DNA from: CAYFLR01 sp964343805
GTDB lineage: Bacteria > Bdellovibrionota_B > Oligoflexia > CAYFLR01
Reading direction: 5' to 3'
NCBI GenBank assembly: GCA_964343805.1
Contig: CAYFLR010000004.1
Coordinates: 1-64,000, forward strand
Length of the DNA: 64,000 bases
Below, in pieces: positions 8,129 through 16,227 of the stretch (positions are counted from its first letter, which is position 1; every line of letters begins with the position of its first letter). The notes beneath the pieces are model-generated. The model did not search any database, had not been told where the DNA came from, and saw nothing but the letters and a program-made list of their open reading frames with translations. Made by a program: the position numbers and the translations under genes.

Positions 8129-9034
8129 ATGAGATTTGAAGGACCCGAAAAAAAAGTAGAAATCATCTGCTCTGATTCTTTTCCGCAGGACCTGAGAGAA
8201 CTTAACAGTTCTTTTTGGGAGGGGGTGGTTAAGGCTTGCAATGCGGATATTCTTTCCAAGATTCACGGGACTCACTTTGATGCATACTTATTGAGTGAAT
8301 CCAGTCTTTTTGTGGGAAGTAAGCAGCTAATCATGATCACCTGTGGGAAAACCAAATTGTTGAACTCGCTCCCTGAAATATTAAAAGCCATTCCGGTTAC
8401 CAGTATTAATCATTTCTTTTATGAAAGAAAAAGATTTATGTTTCCGGATATTCAGCAATCAGATTTTGAACAGGATGTGGCCTTTTTGACCAAGCTGCTG
8501 CCGGGCAAAAGTTATCGTTTAGGAGCTGCTAATAATGATCATATGCACCTGTTTTATGCTGCAAATGAGAACAGCCCTAGCCAGGATATTACTGTTGAAA
8601 TACTCATGTCGGAGCTGGATTCAGAATGTTTGAAATCTTTTGATGGCAATCATCATGATCGCTCTTCCTGTGGAATAAGACCACTTTTAGGGTTATTAGG
8701 AGATAAAGAGCAGGTAGATGATTACTTTTTTGAACCTCTAGGCTATAGCATTAATGCCATTAATAATGAGAGGTACTGGACGGTGCATGTGACACCGGAA
8801 GATCATCAAAGCTATGTGAGTTTTGAAACCAACCTCTTTCATCAAGATTACACCTCTTTAGTAAAGCGGGTCACTGGAATGGTAAATCCAAGGCAATTTA
8901 TGGTGTTTTTTACTAAAAGCAAGGATGTAGAAGCCTGTTTTCAACCTCCTAAAGGATATAATCAGCTAGAAAGTTGTAAATACAGTTTTGAAAAGGGGTA
9001 CAATGCTGAATACTATCTGTTTTGTCGGGATTAA
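8129..9034 (+). CDS. S-adenosylmethionine decarboxylase proenzyme, eukaryotic type
   Basis: AdoMet decarboxylase makes the aminopropyl donor for spermidine and works through a pyruvoyl group created by self-cleavage. This protein resembles the eukaryotic enzyme over its whole length, not the short bacterial SpeD. Counting from ATG 8129, the processing site LSESS places cleavage before S58 (human S68). The catalytic Cys is C72 in TCGKT, the same 14 residues later as in human. S207 and H220 in GYSINAIN...YWTVHVTPE match the human processing residues S229 and H243, and E4/E7 in FEGPEK match E8/E11. EILMSELD and YVSFETNL are also characteristic. A TTG at 8114 is an alternative start; neither has a strong ribosome binding site. 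No spermidine synthase is in the window. Its stop lies 1 base from the convergent neighbour. Confidence 0.95.
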   Translation: MRFEGPEKKVEIICSDSFPQDLRELNSSFWEGVVKACNADILSKIHGTHFDAYLLSESSLFVGSKQLIMITCGKTKLLNSLPEILKAIPVTSINHFFYERKRFMFPDIQQSDFEQDVAFLTKLLPGKSYRLGAANNDHMHLFYAANENSPSQDITVEILMSELDSECLKSFDGNHHDRSSCGIRPLLGLLGDKEQVDDYFFEPLGYSINAINNERYWTVHVTPEDHQSYVSFETNLFHQDYTSLVKRVTGMVNPRQFMVFFTKSKDVEACFQPPKGYNQLESCKYSFEKGYNAEYYLFCRD

Positions 9035-9035
9035 A

Positions 9036-9800
9036 CTAAGAGCCTCCTCCTAATTTCCCAGTGATACCTAAAGAATATTCTAAATCAAATTGCCGATAAT
9101 ATGCTGCAATTGCAATATTGTTGGTAAGCCAATAGTAGATAGCTGCATTGGTAGTGCCTTCATAGAATTGATCTTTTGCAATGAGAATATCTTTTAAGCC
9201 CAAATTAAGGGTTAGCCCATCGAACCATACAAAACTAAAGGAGAAACTGGGGTTGAAAAGGGGAGGGTCTTTTAAAAAATAGACGGTGGCAGGGAAACTA
9301 ATCTCTGTGACAAAAATATCATTTCCAAATCCAAGACCCGCTCTAAAGCTGGAGGCGGCACTCCAGATATCTTGAAAGGTGGCGGCAAAGGCAAAACCTT
9401 CAACTATCTCAACTCTTAGTCCTAGATTGCCTCTTGAGGCCCAGGTCTTGGCCTGAAAAGAAGCGTTTAAACCCAGTTGTACGTAGCGAGCATCAAATCC
9501 AGCTGCAACAAAATTGGTTAGCTTGTCGTTGGCGTACTCAGCGGCAAAACCAAAACCAAATTTTCTAGCTGCTAAGGCATAGCTGGCAATACCCCCTACA
9601 TTGCTCATTCGCCCCTTGGGGCCTAATTTTAAGTCAAGTTGTTCTCCTTTTAGAAAACCGAATCCTGCTCCATTGGTTTGAACACTAGAAATCACAGAAG
9701 GATAGACAATCCCAGTGCCCACATCTGTCTCTGCTTGCTCTGCATGGAGGTTATTAAAAAGAAGAAATAAAAAAGTTATATGAATGCCCGCCCATTTCAT
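9036..9800 (-). CDS. Probable outer-membrane beta-barrel protein
   Basis: The product has a signal peptide (hydrophobic stretch ending near LHA-E) followed by alternating hydrophobic/polar strands rich in Gly, Phe and Tyr. It has no other hydrophobic helices, as expected for a small outer-membrane barrel. I do not recognise the family. The start at 9800 is chosen because its ATG overlaps the stop of the upstream gene as TAATG, a classic translational-coupling arrangement; an ATG four codons earlier is possible. It is the last of three tightly packed minus-strand genes (lipoprotein, barrel, barrel) and meets the AdoMet decarboxylase gene tail to tail. Confidence 0.75.
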   Translation of the reverse strand: MKWAGIHITFLFLLFNNLHAEQAETDVGTGIVYPSVISSVQTNGAGFGFLKGEQLDLKLGPKGRMSNVGGIASYALAARKFGFGFAAEYANDKLTNFVAAGFDARYVQLGLNASFQAKTWASRGNLGLRVEIVEGFAFAATFQDIWSAASSFRAGLGFGNDIFVTEISFPATVYFLKDPPLFNPSFSFSFVWFDGLTLNLGLKDILIAKDQFYEGTTNAAIYYWLTNNIAIAAYYRQFDLEYSLGITGKLGGGS

Positions 9801-10534
9801 TAAAATGCCCATCCTATGGTGAAATATAAACTGGGGATATAGGGTACGGTGGACCGCAAAGAACGGATATTACTGTCTATTTGCTTATCAATTTCATTTT
9901 TGGCTTCGGTCACTTGTTTGTGAAGATCAGGGTCAAGCACCGAGAGTGTGAGAGCATTCCCTGCAATACCACCTAAAGAATAGTTAGTACTTGGTTTTAA
10001 GAGATGCATAGCTCCCAAACCGGTATCAATAAAGAAGCTGTTGGAAAATAGGGCAAAGTAGCCTATATGTCCTCCCACCATGGGTTGAACAATAGTAAAG
10101 CTTACACTTCCGATAGATGAAGCTTCTTTGGTTTGTTTATGAATGACGGAAGCGCTGGCTCGGGCATTGATATTCCAAGTGGAGTATTTCGCTTGCAGAT
10201 AGAAGGAGGTGGTACCTGGAAATAGGCGGATAAAGGAGTTATAAGACTGCATACTTAAACTCCAAGACGGCTTTAAGGTATAAGTCTCATTAATCTCTTG
10301 AGAGAGGGAATCTTCATCTAAATCGGCAAAATTCTCAATGATGGAGGTGACGGGTTGGGTGGCCATACCAAAACCAAACTTAAGCCAAGGAAGACGAATA
10401 AAGGCAAATTGCAAGTTAAGGAGGTCTGGGACTCCCACACTGGCAGCTAGAGTAATATTATGGTCAGACTTAGCCTTCAGGGGTAGGGGCAGCAATAAAA
10501 CGGCAATAAGCAGTATTTTAATTTTATGAACCAT
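9800..10534 (-). CDS. Probable outer-membrane protein
   Basis: The signal peptide (MVHKIKILLIAVLLLPLPLKA-K) precedes a strand-rich body ending in Phe (YFTIGWAF), the C-terminal signature that the Bam machinery recognises in many outer-membrane barrels. No family was recognised. The ATG at 10534 lies inside the last codons of the upstream lipoprotein gene, giving an 11-base overlap, and the stop overlaps the next start, so all three genes are almost certainly one translationally coupled unit. Another in-frame ATG four codons upstream is possible. Confidence 0.75.
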   Translation of the reverse strand: MVHKIKILLIAVLLLPLPLKAKSDHNITLAASVGVPDLLNLQFAFIRLPWLKFGFGMATQPVTSIIENFADLDEDSLSQEINETYTLKPSWSLSMQSYNSFIRLFPGTTSFYLQAKYSTWNINARASASVIHKQTKEASSIGSVSFTIVQPMVGGHIGYFALFSNSFFIDTGLGAMHLLKPSTNYSLGGIAGNALTLSVLDPDLHKQVTEAKNEIDKQIDSNIRSLRSTVPYIPSLYFTIGWAF

Positions 10535-11516
10535 TGCTATTGCCATTCACAGCGATCCACTCATCTCGGAGAACATCAGTAGTGGCATCGCAAAGCATAA
10601 ATGCACCGAAAAATCCTAAATGATAGCCTGCAACTTTACTGTAACCTTTTTTGGTGGCAGGGAGAGAGTATTTTTCCAGGTAGAAAAATTTTTCCTCCCG
10701 ATAGGGGCCCAGAAGATGTTTTTTTGCGACATCATTGAGAAAAGTAGAAAATCTCCTTTGGGTTAGGTTGGGATCCAGGCGGTTAACATACCAGGCTCCC
10801 ACAATACCATGTTTACTCTTTGAGAGTGTGTTAAAGCCCATAGTTAAAATGTAATTACTTTCAAGGGCCTTACGGATTAAAAAGTAAGCGGATGTATCCA
10901 GTGACAAACAGGTGGGTTCATCTTCTATAAAGAGAGATGTGAGAGTATCCATATGGAATTCTTCCACCTTCACTACTGCACCCCCGAGCTCTAAAGCGGG
11001 TGTATACTCGTCATGACGGTTGACCGTAAAGAAGATAAGAGAAACAAAATCAGTTCCAAATTCATCCACTGTCTCTTTTTCCACTCGAATATGGAACTTA
11101 CTGCCTAATTTGGGTGGAATGAGATAAGCTTCGTTATCTTCCACCAAACTGAGAACTGTGTTGGGAGATTCAGAAAGGGGATTTCCATGGTAAACCATTG
11201 GTTCTAAACGGTTTTTAGGGTCTTTTATTTCGATGTGGATTTGGTCAGAGGCGGTCTCTCTTACAGTAATAAACAGTTCAGGAATGCCTTTGGCCCGATA
11301 TTTATCAAAAACCTGTATGTGCAGGTTCTGTTGATAAATAAAACTAATGAAGAAGGCATTCCCCCCGATATCAGAGGTGGCTGTAGCATAGCCCTCATCG
11401 TCCAGTTCTATGTAGTTAGGGGTCAGTTCATCACCTGTCACCGCCCCATCTTCCTTGGTGCAAATAGTGAGAAAGAGGCAGAGAACAAGTAATGCGACGA
11501 CTCGTGTCAGAATCAT
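10524..11516 (-). CDS. Lipoprotein of unknown function, first gene of the barrel operon
   Basis: Starting at 11516 the protein has a short signal peptide with lipobox LTIC (C19). The remaining 310 residues are mixed alpha/beta with many acidic residues and no motif I recognise. AGGA lies 6 bases before this ATG, which makes it preferable to an in-frame codon 11 residues earlier. It precedes and overlaps two barrel-like proteins, so a periplasmic or surface partner of those barrels is a reasonable inference. Confidence 0.72.
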   Translation of the reverse strand: MILTRVVALLVLCLFLTICTKEDGAVTGDELTPNYIELDDEGYATATSDIGGNAFFISFIYQQNLHIQVFDKYRAKGIPELFITVRETASDQIHIEIKDPKNRLEPMVYHGNPLSESPNTVLSLVEDNEAYLIPPKLGSKFHIRVEKETVDEFGTDFVSLIFFTVNRHDEYTPALELGGAVVKVEEFHMDTLTSLFIEDEPTCLSLDTSAYFLIRKALESNYILTMGFNTLSKSKHGIVGAWYVNRLDPNLTQRRFSTFLNDVAKKHLLGPYREEKFFYLEKYSLPATKKGYSKVAGYHLGFFGAFMLCDATTDVLRDEWIAVNGNSNGS

Positions 11517-11612
11517 CCATAATCCTATTGTTAAATGTAAGGATATCAATCAAATTTTAACAAATATTGGATAGATATTCAAGAAATAGCCTGAGTTGTT
11601 TTATTTAGGGCT

Positions 11613-14426
11613 TTATCGAAGTCGAATGCTGGGATCTTTTAACTGGGATAGATAGGGTTTTCTTTTTGAGAGCAATCCATCAATAATAATGGTGATGGTG
11701 TCAAGATTTATACTCTGTTTAAAATGCTGCTTAATAGTACTTGGGGTAATTGAAATAAGGTCTTGTTGGAACTTGGTAGGGGTGACACCTGCCAGCTGAT
11801 AAAAATAGTACTGATCTAAGAGAGATTCATAGGAATCAATTTTTATGGCCCCACCATTAATATATGAGGTGATAACTCCATTTAACTCATCTTTATTAGG
11901 ACCGGATCGGATCAATCTGCTGATTGAGCGGATAATCCGATAGAGAATGTTATCCAGCGAGCTTTCAGGTAAATAATCAATATTAATAGTGAAGTGAGGC
12001 TCCATTGAGAGGGAATGAGGCACATATCCTTTGATAGAAATGTACTCTTCTATTTTAGAATGCCACAAAATTCTATTTAAATAAGAGAAGGGATTGGTGT
12101 GAGAGAAGAAAAGGATATTTCCGATAAGCCCAGTAGCCAAATTTGTTTTGGGCACCTTTGGATTTATTTGGCCTAAAGTTAGATTTAACAAAGGAATTTC
12201 TTTATTTGTCACTTGGATATCCCTCTCCTTTTTGGGATGGGGCAGTGTATGTATAGGGGTGGCAATATAGTGCTGCTTCCATTTAGCAAAAGCCGAGGAG
12301 ATAAGAGTTTTGGCTTGGGTAAAGCTAATATTACCGGTTATAAAAACCTTGCAATTATTGGGGAGGTAGTATCTTTTATGGAATTCGATGAAATCAGAGT
12401 TCTTTAAGGCTGAAATAGTTTCTATGGTCCCTTCGGCGGGAACTGAAAAAGGGTGATTTCCATAAAGTGACCTCTTGAAGGCCAGCTCAGTTTGAGTGCT
12501 TCTGTTTCTGTTTATAAGATTTAAATTCTTAATATGCTCTATTTTTACTTTCTCCAACTCTTTTTGGGGAAAATCGGAGTTCATTATAAGCTCTGCAGCC
12601 AGATTCATAAATAAAAGAGCGTCTTCAATAAAAAGGTCGGCATGAATTTTGTTAACTGAAAATTGGGCAGAGGAGCCCCAATTAATTTTATTAATCTGTC
12701 GCGCAGTATATTTTTTTGTTCCCTTTGTCAGCATGGGACCAAATAAAGTGGCTAGACCCGCTTTTTCTTTGGTTAAAAACTGTTTCTTAACTCGAGGGTA
12801 AATGGAAATGGAAATCATGTCTTTAGAAAAGTTCGGAAGATAAAAAAGTTTCAGGCGATTGGGAAAGGTATGGGTCAGTACTTCGTGGGGTTTGATAATC
12901 TTACGAGGATTTGGATTATGGGTACTAATAACCACCGTGTCTTTTGTGAGTAACTTAGGGTATTTCGATTTTAAAATTGAGATAGCTTTATCGTAGGTGA
13001 AGGAATTATCTTCGGTTATTGCGGTGGCTTCCTCTTTATTGATTGCCTTTTTTTCTTGTTCTGGACTGAGAAATGAATGAGAACAGCCATTCTTTTTAAT
13101 GAGAGTGGTCAGTAGCTTTTTAATATGAGTTGGGGTTATCACTTCCAGCTGATTGACTAAAAGGTAATCCATCAGCAGTTTATCGTAGTTATGAATTTGA
13201 GTGAAGTGCTTGGTGACAGAGGAGTTCTGTTCATAGACGTTTAGTAGGTCATAAAGGAGTTGTCTTTTTACTGTTTTTATTGCTGCTGGAGTTGGAGTTT
13301 CTTGCATTCGTTTCTGTAAAAAGCCGGAGAGAACCGACTTGGTTGCATTAAAACCTTTGTTGGGAATTAAGTTAGAAACAAAATAGATAAAAGACAGGTG
13401 TTTATGAGAGCTGAGGTTGGCTTCTGAAATGATCGGCTGTGCTAATTCCTGTTGATCCTGAATTAATAATTTCAAAGTAGCCATGGCCTGAACTCTCATG
13501 GCTTTGGTGGGGAGAGTAATGGGACAGATGGTGACTAATTTTTCTTGATTTATGGGAGCTCCCATTTTGTAGGTTTGTTTAGTGGGAATCGAAGTAAGTT
13601 TTGGGGTTCCATTGGATGTTTTTTTGTAGGTACCAACTATAGAAGAAAAGCGGGAGATGATCTGTTTTTGCATTTTGGCCACATTAAAATTACCTGCCAC
13701 CACTAATAAAACTTTATCCGCTCTAATATGCTGTTTCATGTATTTTGATAAGGTTTTGAATGAAACATCTGAAATAGATTTATAGCTACCATAGAGGGGT
13801 TCGGCATAGTGACTGGAAGGAATAGCCGCTTTAAAAAGATGTTGTAGATAGCTTTGGTTGGAGTTTTGATGAGAGCTATTTTTTTGATTGAGAGCAATTT
13901 CTTTTAAGGCTTGAACCTTACTTTTTACCAGATCTTTTTCACTGAGAGCGATTTGCCTGAGGCGCTGGGCCTCGTACTTCAATATCTCCTCATAATCAGT
14001 GACAGGAATAGAGTAAGAATATTGAATCCAGTCATGATTCAATTTGCTTTCTAGGCGTCCCCCCATATGAAAGAGCGTTTTTTCTATATTCATTTTTACA
14101 TGTTTACCGTATTTGACTTGGTAAACGGGCAGGTGGCGGACGATGTTGCTAATTCCAGCTTCTACTGTCTTATTGGTATCGGTGGATAAATTGTAGGTAA
14201 AGCGAAAATGGATGCTGGAAGTATGGCTGTTTTTTATTAATAAAACTCGGAGTCCATTGAATAGTGTAAAGTGCACAGGTGCTTTGGTTAAGTGGGGGGG
14301 GATGTTTATATCAGGAAAATTTAGAGATTTGGCCATTGCATTATCAGGAATATAAAGAGTAAAGAGTAAAAAAAGCAATAGGGGCAGGGATCTAGCATAA
14401 TCTAAAATATTCTTGGCAATTTTCAT
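11613..14426 (-). CDS. M16 peptidase-like exported protein from an internal start
   Basis: The internal ATG at 14426 is preceded by AAAGGAG at 5 bases, the best ribosome binding site in this operon. From there the product has 937 residues, the usual length of exported two-domain M16B proteins, and begins with a signal peptide: basic MKIAKN, hydrophobic LPLLLFLLFTLYI, then AMA-K for signal peptidase I. Two M16 folds follow (FNGLRVLLIKNSHT near the start; a second near 490). The zinc site HxxEH expected in the first domain is replaced by NIVRH, so the protein is probably not an active protease. The second domain also lacks it, as is normal. It may act as a partner of an active M16 protein or have another periplasmic role. 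Confidence 0.7.
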   Translation of the reverse strand: MKIAKNILDYARSLPLLLFLLFTLYIPDNAMAKSLNFPDINIPPHLTKAPVHFTLFNGLRVLLIKNSHTSSIHFRFTYNLSTDTNKTVEAGISNIVRHLPVYQVKYGKHVKMNIEKTLFHMGGRLESKLNHDWIQYSYSIPVTDYEEILKYEAQRLRQIALSEKDLVKSKVQALKEIALNQKNSSHQNSNQSYLQHLFKAAIPSSHYAEPLYGSYKSISDVSFKTLSKYMKQHIRADKVLLVVAGNFNVAKMQKQIISRFSSIVGTYKKTSNGTPKLTSIPTKQTYKMGAPINQEKLVTICPITLPTKAMRVQAMATLKLLIQDQQELAQPIISEANLSSHKHLSFIYFVSNLIPNKGFNATKSVLSGFLQKRMQETPTPAAIKTVKRQLLYDLLNVYEQNSSVTKHFTQIHNYDKLLMDYLLVNQLEVITPTHIKKLLTTLIKKNGCSHSFLSPEQEKKAINKEEATAITEDNSFTYDKAISILKSKYPKLLTKDTVVISTHNPNPRKIIKPHEVLTHTFPNRLKLFYLPNFSKDMISISIYPRVKKQFLTKEKAGLATLFGPMLTKGTKKYTARQINKINWGSSAQFSVNKIHADLFIEDALLFMNLAAELIMNSDFPQKELEKVKIEHIKNLNLINRNRSTQTELAFKRSLYGNHPFSVPAEGTIETISALKNSDFIEFHKRYYLPNNCKVFITGNISFTQAKTLISSAFAKWKQHYIATPIHTLPHPKKERDIQVTNKEIPLLNLTLGQINPKVPKTNLATGLIGNILFFSHTNPFSYLNRILWHSKIEEYISIKGYVPHSLSMEPHFTINIDYLPESSLDNILYRIIRSISRLIRSGPNKDELNGVITSYINGGAIKIDSYESLLDQYYFYQLAGVTPTKFQQDLISITPSTIKQHFKQSINLDTITIIIDGLLSKRKPYLSQLKDPSIRLR

Positions 14427-16211
14427 AGAAACTCCTTTGACAGAGCTGATCTTCTCCAGATCAGCCGCAAAGATGTTATTGATTGTTCCAAATTCTTCTA
14501 ATAGTCTCTTCTTTAAAACGGGGCCTACACCAATGATATGGTCTAAAGAGTCTTTAATAAGCTCCTTAGATCGAATTTTACGATGATAAGAAATTCCAAA
14601 TCTATGAGCTTCATCTCTAAGAAAAGTAAGGTGATTGAATGGGGCGCTGCCTGGTTTAAGATTGATCGGGTTCTTCCTACCTGGGACAAAGAGGCGTTCC
14701 TCTTTTTTTACCAGTTGGTTGTGGGTGGCATTGTGCTTGGTTCTGCTTTTTGCCAATCCGGCAATAGCAATGCCATTTAAATCCAAATGATGCAAAATAG
14801 ATTCACATGCATGGAGTTGCCCCTTTCCTCCGTCAATTATGATTAAATCGGGATGAGGGATATCCTTTAAACTACCTTGAAATCGACGTTGTAAGACTTC
14901 TTGTAAGCAGGCAAAATCATCTTGCTTTGTGGTTTGTTTAATTTTGAATTTTCGAAAGTGGGTGGAATTAATTTTTCCTTTCACAGAAACTGACATAGAA
15001 CCGACAGTGTGTGAACCTTGAAGGTTGGAAATATCATAGCATTCAATTCTTTCAGGCCGTTTATTGAGTCTTAAAATTTTCTGGATACTTTCCATAATTA
15101 CATTATTTTTATCTGACTGCTGTTGCCAATCTGCCAGCTGTTTATTGGCATTATCTAAGGCAAATTGCATGAGCTCTTTTTGTGGTTTCCGTTCTGGTGT
15201 TTTAAATGTAACTTTAACATGATAGCGGTCTTTAAAAAAGGAAGCAAGTGACTCATGTCCTATTAGAGGCTCGGCTAACAAAATCTGGGGAGGAGGTGGG
15301 TGATTCCAATAGAATTGAGTCAATAGATTGGCTAAATCCTCTGGTTGTGGGTTGAGTGATGGAGTCACTGCGAAGTGATTGGTGTGAATAATTTTGTGGT
15401 TTCGTAGATGAATGAAGTAAAATTGGTGAATCTTACCATTAAATAGATGGGCCACCACATCTTGATCTCTGAGTTCGGGATGGATTATCCCCTGATGGAT
15501 TGATAGCTTCTCTATGCGATTGATTTGATCGCGTATTCCGGCAGCTTTTTCATAGGCCATCTGTTCAGATGCTTCATACATTTGCTTTTTTAGGGTGGAA
15601 ATAAGCGTCGAATTCTTACCTTCTAATAAAAGTTTAACCCCTTTAACCAGCTGATGGTATCTGGAAGAATTTATTTTTCCGGTACAAGGAGCTGAGCATT
15701 GACCAATTTGGTAAAGTAAACAAGCCCGTTTGGTATTGGCAAGAGTGCTGTCTGTGCATCTTCTTAAAGGGAAAATTTGATTTAAAGTGGAGAGGATTTT
15801 TTTGATGCCTCCCATTTGCAGGAAAGGACCAAAATAGAGATTTTTAGAAGAGGTGATGGTTCGTGTGATTTCCAGACGCGGAAATTCCTGTCGGGGATCG
15901 ATCATTAAAAAGGGAAAGTTTTTACCATCTTTTAAGAGAATATTGTATTTGGGTTTATGTTGTTTAATAAGATTATTTTCCAATAATAAAGCTTCCACTT
16001 CATTGCTGGTCACAACTGTATCAATACTGACAATCAACTGCACCATTTGCACCGTTTTGGTATCTAACTTTCCTTTTTGAAAATATTGGGCCACCCTTTT
16101 TTTTAAATTTTTTGCCTTGCCAATGTAAATTATTTTCTGTCTTTTGCTTTTCATTAAATAGACGCCTGGGCTGGTAGGAAAGTCGTCTTTTTTGAAAGAA
16201 TAATTGCCCAT
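11613..16211 (-). CDS. uvrC: UvrC excision nuclease fused in frame to an M16 peptidase-like protein
   Basis: One uninterrupted frame of 1532 residues. Residues 1-600 are a complete UvrC: GIY-YIG nuclease (GVYLMK and YIGKAKNLKKR, about 16-39), UVR domain (about 205-240) that contacts UvrB, RNase H-like nuclease (ECYDISN, IIIDGGKGQ, about 395-470), and tandem helix-hairpin-helix (GVGPVLKKRLLEEFG ... SVKGVS, about 555-600). UvrC makes both incisions in nucleotide excision repair. Without a stop, the frame runs into a signal peptide-like segment and a two-domain M16-type protein (about 630-1532). A strong internal ribosome binding site and ATG sit at the joint (14426), so the second half may also be made and exported separately. 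uvrB ends 16 bases upstream. Either a true fusion with two products or a lost stop codon. Confidence 0.9.
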   Translation of the reverse strand: MGNYSFKKDDFPTSPGVYLMKSKRQKIIYIGKAKNLKKRVAQYFQKGKLDTKTVQMVQLIVSIDTVVTSNEVEALLLENNLIKQHKPKYNILLKDGKNFPFLMIDPRQEFPRLEITRTITSSKNLYFGPFLQMGGIKKILSTLNQIFPLRRCTDSTLANTKRACLLYQIGQCSAPCTGKINSSRYHQLVKGVKLLLEGKNSTLISTLKKQMYEASEQMAYEKAAGIRDQINRIEKLSIHQGIIHPELRDQDVVAHLFNGKIHQFYFIHLRNHKIIHTNHFAVTPSLNPQPEDLANLLTQFYWNHPPPPQILLAEPLIGHESLASFFKDRYHVKVTFKTPERKPQKELMQFALDNANKQLADWQQQSDKNNVIMESIQKILRLNKRPERIECYDISNLQGSHTVGSMSVSVKGKINSTHFRKFKIKQTTKQDDFACLQEVLQRRFQGSLKDIPHPDLIIIDGGKGQLHACESILHHLDLNGIAIAGLAKSRTKHNATHNQLVKKEERLFVPGRKNPINLKPGSAPFNHLTFLRDEAHRFGISYHRKIRSKELIKDSLDHIIGVGPVLKKRLLEEFGTINNIFAADLEKISSVKGVSMKIAKNILDYARSLPLLLFLLFTLYIPDNAMAKSLNFPDINIPPHLTKAPVHFTLFNGLRVLLIKNSHTSSIHFRFTYNLSTDTNKTVEAGISNIVRHLPVYQVKYGKHVKMNIEKTLFHMGGRLESKLNHDWIQYSYSIPVTDYEEILKYEAQRLRQIALSEKDLVKSKVQALKEIALNQKNSSHQNSNQSYLQHLFKAAIPSSHYAEPLYGSYKSISDVSFKTLSKYMKQHIRADKVLLVVAGNFNVAKMQKQIISRFSSIVGTYKKTSNGTPKLTSIPTKQTYKMGAPINQEKLVTICPITLPTKAMRVQAMATLKLLIQDQQELAQPIISEANLSSHKHLSFIYFVSNLIPNKGFNATKSVLSGFLQKRMQETPTPAAIKTVKRQLLYDLLNVYEQNSSVTKHFTQIHNYDKLLMDYLLVNQLEVITPTHIKKLLTTLIKKNGCSHSFLSPEQEKKAINKEEATAITEDNSFTYDKAISILKSKYPKLLTKDTVVISTHNPNPRKIIKPHEVLTHTFPNRLKLFYLPNFSKDMISISIYPRVKKQFLTKEKAGLATLFGPMLTKGTKKYTARQINKINWGSSAQFSVNKIHADLFIEDALLFMNLAAELIMNSDFPQKELEKVKIEHIKNLNLINRNRSTQTELAFKRSLYGNHPFSVPAEGTIETISALKNSDFIEFHKRYYLPNNCKVFITGNISFTQAKTLISSAFAKWKQHYIATPIHTLPHPKKERDIQVTNKEIPLLNLTLGQINPKVPKTNLATGLIGNILFFSHTNPFSYLNRILWHSKIEEYISIKGYVPHSLSMEPHFTINIDYLPESSLDNILYRIIRSISRLIRSGPNKDELNGVITSYINGGAIKIDSYESLLDQYYFYQLAGVTPTKFQQDLISITPSTIKQHFKQSINLDTITIIIDGLLSKRKPYLSQLKDPSIRLR
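14432..14438 (-). promoter_or_regulatory. Internal ribosome binding site at the uvrC/M16 junction
   Basis: AAAGGAG on the minus strand, 5 bases before ATG 14426. It lies within codons for the last helix-hairpin-helix of UvrC (SVKGVS). Its strength and spacing exceed those of the uvrC start itself, where no clear site is seen. Confidence 0.8.
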
Positions 16212-16227
16212 GGAAAAGGTCCCAATA

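Noticed and set aside
11614..11640. TTCGATAA with TAAA further up on the minus strand, near the end of the uvrC/M16 frame
   Set aside because: The -10 match is only the terminal codons of the gene (CGA TAA) and the spacer is 17 bases; too weak to call as a promoter for the operon at 11516.
12119..12128. TTCCGATAAG on the plus strand, similar to the FliA-like -10
   Set aside because: It lies inside the M16-like coding region on the antisense strand, with no plus-strand gene downstream.
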